Assembly: GCA_024693225.1 (NCBI GenBank)
Contig: JAILLI010000054.1
Span: forward strand, 1 to 43,127
Direction: 5' to 3'
Length of the DNA: 43,127 bases
Source: Lachnospiraceae bacterium
GTDB taxonomy: Bacteria > Bacillota > Clostridia > Lachnospirales > Lachnospiraceae
The notes beneath the pieces were generated by a model. That model did not search any database. It saw only the letters and a program-made list of their open reading frames with translations, and was not told the DNA's origin. The position numbers were made by a program, and so were the translations under genes. Shown piece by piece: positions 40,816 through 43,127 of this stretch; positions within the stretch are counted from its first letter, which is position 1; each line of letters begins with the position of its first letter.

Positions 40816-41631
40816 ATGACAGAACAAATTTTAGAGACTTTTTGTGGCGATATACATTATTGGATAAATAAAGAGGCGATAAACTGTGATTTACAGTTGG
40901 TCTTTTTGCCGGGCCTCACCGCAGATCACAGACTGTTTAAAAAACAAATTGAATACTTTGAAGGGAAGTATCCTGTTTTCGTATGGGATGCACCGGGGCA
41001 CGCTGCTTCATGGCCTTTTCGCTTTGATTTTAATCTGATGGATAAAGCAGGATGGCTGGACGAAATCCTGGTAAAAGAGGGATTTGACCATCCTGTCATT
41101 ATCGGTCAGTCCATGGGCGGTTACGTGGGGCAGGCGTATGCACAATTGTTCCCTAAAAAGTTAAAAGGATTTGTTTCTGTGGATTCGGCGCCTTTGCAGC
41201 GAAGATATGTGACGGCCGCGGAAATCTGGCTGTTGAAGCGTATGGAGCCGGTGTATCGATACTATCCATGGAAATCTCTTTTGAAGACGGGGACGAATGG
41301 TGTTGCTACGTCGAACTATGGAAGAAAAATAATGCATAAGATGATGATGACCTATGATGGGGATCAAAAACGATATGCAAAAATTTCAGGCCATGGTTTT
41401 CGGATCTTGGCGGAGGCAATGGAGGCAAATTTGCCCTATGAAATTAAGTGCCCGGCTATTTTAATCTGCGGAGAAAAGGATCATGCCGGCTCATGTATCC
41501 GATATAATAAGGCGTGGCATAAAAATACCGGGATTCCTATAAAATGGATAAAAGACGCGGGACATAATTCCAATACCGATGCACCGGAAATTGTAAATCG
41601 GCTGATTGAGGAGCTGGTCAGGAAAGTATAG
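40816..41631 (+). CDS. Alpha/beta-hydrolase
   Basis: VFLPGLTADHRLF; VIIGQSMGGYVGQAYA nucleophile elbow; DAGHNSNTDAPE catalytic His; SD aggaggggg. Confidence 0.9.
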   Translation: MTEQILETFCGDIHYWINKEAINCDLQLVFLPGLTADHRLFKKQIEYFEGKYPVFVWDAPGHAASWPFRFDFNLMDKAGWLDEILVKEGFDHPVIIGQSMGGYVGQAYAQLFPKKLKGFVSVDSAPLQRRYVTAAEIWLLKRMEPVYRYYPWKSLLKTGTNGVATSNYGRKIMHKMMMTYDGDQKRYAKISGHGFRILAEAMEANLPYEIKCPAILICGEKDHAGSCIRYNKAWHKNTGIPIKWIKDAGHNSNTDAPEIVNRLIEELVRKV

Positions 41632-41739
41632 CTAAGAAAACAGTGTGTAGTATCGTTTTTGTAACTGTTCCGGTCCTTCGGTTCTTGAGGATGTGAGAAC
41701 ACTATATTGATGATATCATTGCGGATCTTGAAAACGGTT

Positions 41740-43127
41740 TCACGGCAGACCTGTGACGTCCAGGCTTTCCTTCATAAAATCCTCATTGGCATATTTCGCG
41801 CGGTATTGTCCCGGTGTTTTGCCGGTGATCTTCTTGAATTCCAATCCCAAATGGCTCTGGGAGGCAAAACCGAGATAAGAAGAGATCTCTGAAACAGTAT
41901 AAGAGGAATAGGTTAACAGATTTTCCGCCAGGCGGATCTTCTCCTCGATAATATACTGCTTCAGGGTCTTTTTTTCGCAGCTTTTAAACAGGGCGGAGAG
42001 ATAGTTTGTCTCCAGTCCGACGGCAGCTGCGATCTCCTGCACGGTCAGCTTCCCATGGAGATGGGCATAGATATAATCCTTGCATTTTGAGATGTGCGGG
42101 TTTTCTTCGACTTCGGGAATAGCGGCTTTTCGTTTTTTGATATCGCGTACCGCCCGGGCGAAATGGAGCTCCGCCTCCACGGTGCGGCGGATGATCTCGT
42201 GCGGATCCGTGCAGGCGTCCACCCTTTGAATGGATACATCGCTTAAATAAAAGGCGGTTTCCGAATGCAACCCTGCGTCGATGGACGCGCGACAGGCTAC
42301 GGTGATGGCCACCACGGCCAGATAGAGCTCCTGCCGGAGAGGATCGTTCGAGACCTTTCCGTAGCGGCCGGGGAAGCGCTCTTCCAAAAGCTTCGCGAGG
42401 TTTTCCACGTCGCCGTTTTTGATGTAGGATACCTCTAAACGCTCATGGGCGATGGGGTTATGGGCAAAGCCGTTTTCTACCTTTTCAAAGATCATGTTGT
42501 GGAGAGTGGGGACCGTATTGTCCTTTAAATCCTCGGGAAAGCAGTTGTGGTTGATCAGGGAAAGGCTTGTAAGGAAGGGCTCATCCTCTTCGCCGCTTTG
42601 TTCGCTGTTATAAAGAAGCAGGGTGTCATCCGTTAAGATCTGCAATGTGCTGAAGGGGATCTGCTCACGCAGGGTGAGGAATGGATCCTGTTCACGCAGG
42701 GTGAGGAATGGATCCTGTTCCGGCACTGCGGGGTTCGCGGTTGGAGTCGGTGTTGGGGGATTTGAGGCTTCAGTCGGTGACACGGAATCCGAGGCTTTGT
42801 CCGGTGCCGCGGGAGATGATGCCGGTAGGGGTGCCGTGATTTTGAGGCGATACCGGAAATCCCGCACCGAGGTGGTAAAGTGGGTGGGGCCGAGAAGAAA
42901 GAAATGCTCTTTCCCCGGAATGCAGGCATAGACCAGAGCATCGTTCACCACCATGAAGACGGGAAGCGGGCGGGGCATGCTGAAAAACCGGTCGCGCACG
43001 GCTTCCGCAATCCATCCGTCTGAAATGGTTTCGTCCCTTTGATATTCTTTTAGCAGCGTGCCATCGGGATGATACATGCGGGCGTTGGTATAAAGGTGTG
43101 TGGCAGCTTCGTGGAGAAGGTAGTTAA
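41740..43127 (-). CDS. AraC-family transcriptional regulator, 5' end beyond window edge
   Basis: C-terminal HTH_18: LTVQEIAAAVGLETNYLSALFKSCEKKTLKQYI...SEISSYLGFASQSHLGLEFKKITGKTPGQYRAKY; frame stays open to the window end (NYLLHEAATHLYTNARMYHPDG). Confidence 0.93.
   Translation of the reverse strand, partial: NYLLHEAATHLYTNARMYHPDGTLLKEYQRDETISDGWIAEAVRDRFFSMPRPLPVFMVVNDALVYACIPGKEHFFLLGPTHFTTSVRDFRYRLKITAPLPASSPAAPDKASDSVSPTEASNPPTPTPTANPAVPEQDPFLTLREQDPFLTLREQIPFSTLQILTDDTLLLYNSEQSGEEDEPFLTSLSLINHNCFPEDLKDNTVPTLHNMIFEKVENGFAHNPIAHERLEVSYIKNGDVENLAKLLEERFPGRYGKVSNDPLRQELYLAVVAITVACRASIDAGLHSETAFYLSDVSIQRVDACTDPHEIIRRTVEAELHFARAVRDIKKRKAAIPEVEENPHISKCKDYIYAHLHGKLTVQEIAAAVGLETNYLSALFKSCEKKTLKQYIIEEKIRLAENLLTYSSYTVSEISSYLGFASQSHLGLEFKKITGKTPGQYRAKYANEDFMKESLDVTGLP

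Noticed and set aside
42623-42931. 102-aa plus-strand ORF
   Set aside because: Antisense to the AraC regulator repeats, which have clear family support

Overview
This is a chromosomal window from a Firmicute, with Lachnospiraceae-like gene content (inferred from protein sequence only; no search was run). Roughly 0-32.5 kb is mostly housekeeping: a compact division cluster (ftsL-like, PBP/SpoVD-FtsI, ftsW, ftsQ, ftsZ), nrdR, an oligopeptide/dipeptide ABC operon, an in-frame EamA transporter-YqeG HAD phosphatase fusion, efp, a DUF5688-like gene, tRNA-Arg(CCG), an SH3-domain protein, an RsuA/RluB-type pseudouridine synthase, ligA, metA, desulfoferrodoxin, rubrerythrin, apt, an MBOAT/SGNH pair, cstA, gdhA, an HD-GYP protein overlapping guaA, then guaA. 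From about 32.55 to 41 kb the window becomes accessory. An approximately 1.1 kb non-coding stretch holds a 14-bp perfect inverted repeat, a 22-nt tandem (iteron-like) repeat, a possible three-way-junction RNA and an eight-unit array of 37-nt hairpins with a period of about 53 nt. That array lies directly upstream of a PD-(D/E)XK-nuclease-like gene whose best Shine-Dalgarno points at an ATT codon. Beyond it are a surface-protein gene fragment, a double-glycine leader peptide convergent with a fucosyltransferase/NodZ-like glycosyltransferase, a 5'-nucleotidase lipoprotein, a truncated AGCS symporter, a Phd/RelE-type toxin-antitoxin pair, structured non-coding DNA, an alpha/beta hydrolase and an edge-truncated AraC regulator. 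The most promising candidate for an undescribed system is the hairpin array plus the nuclease-like gene (about 33.08-34.47 kb). The glycosyltransferase/GG-leader pair is second. Functional links in both are inference.
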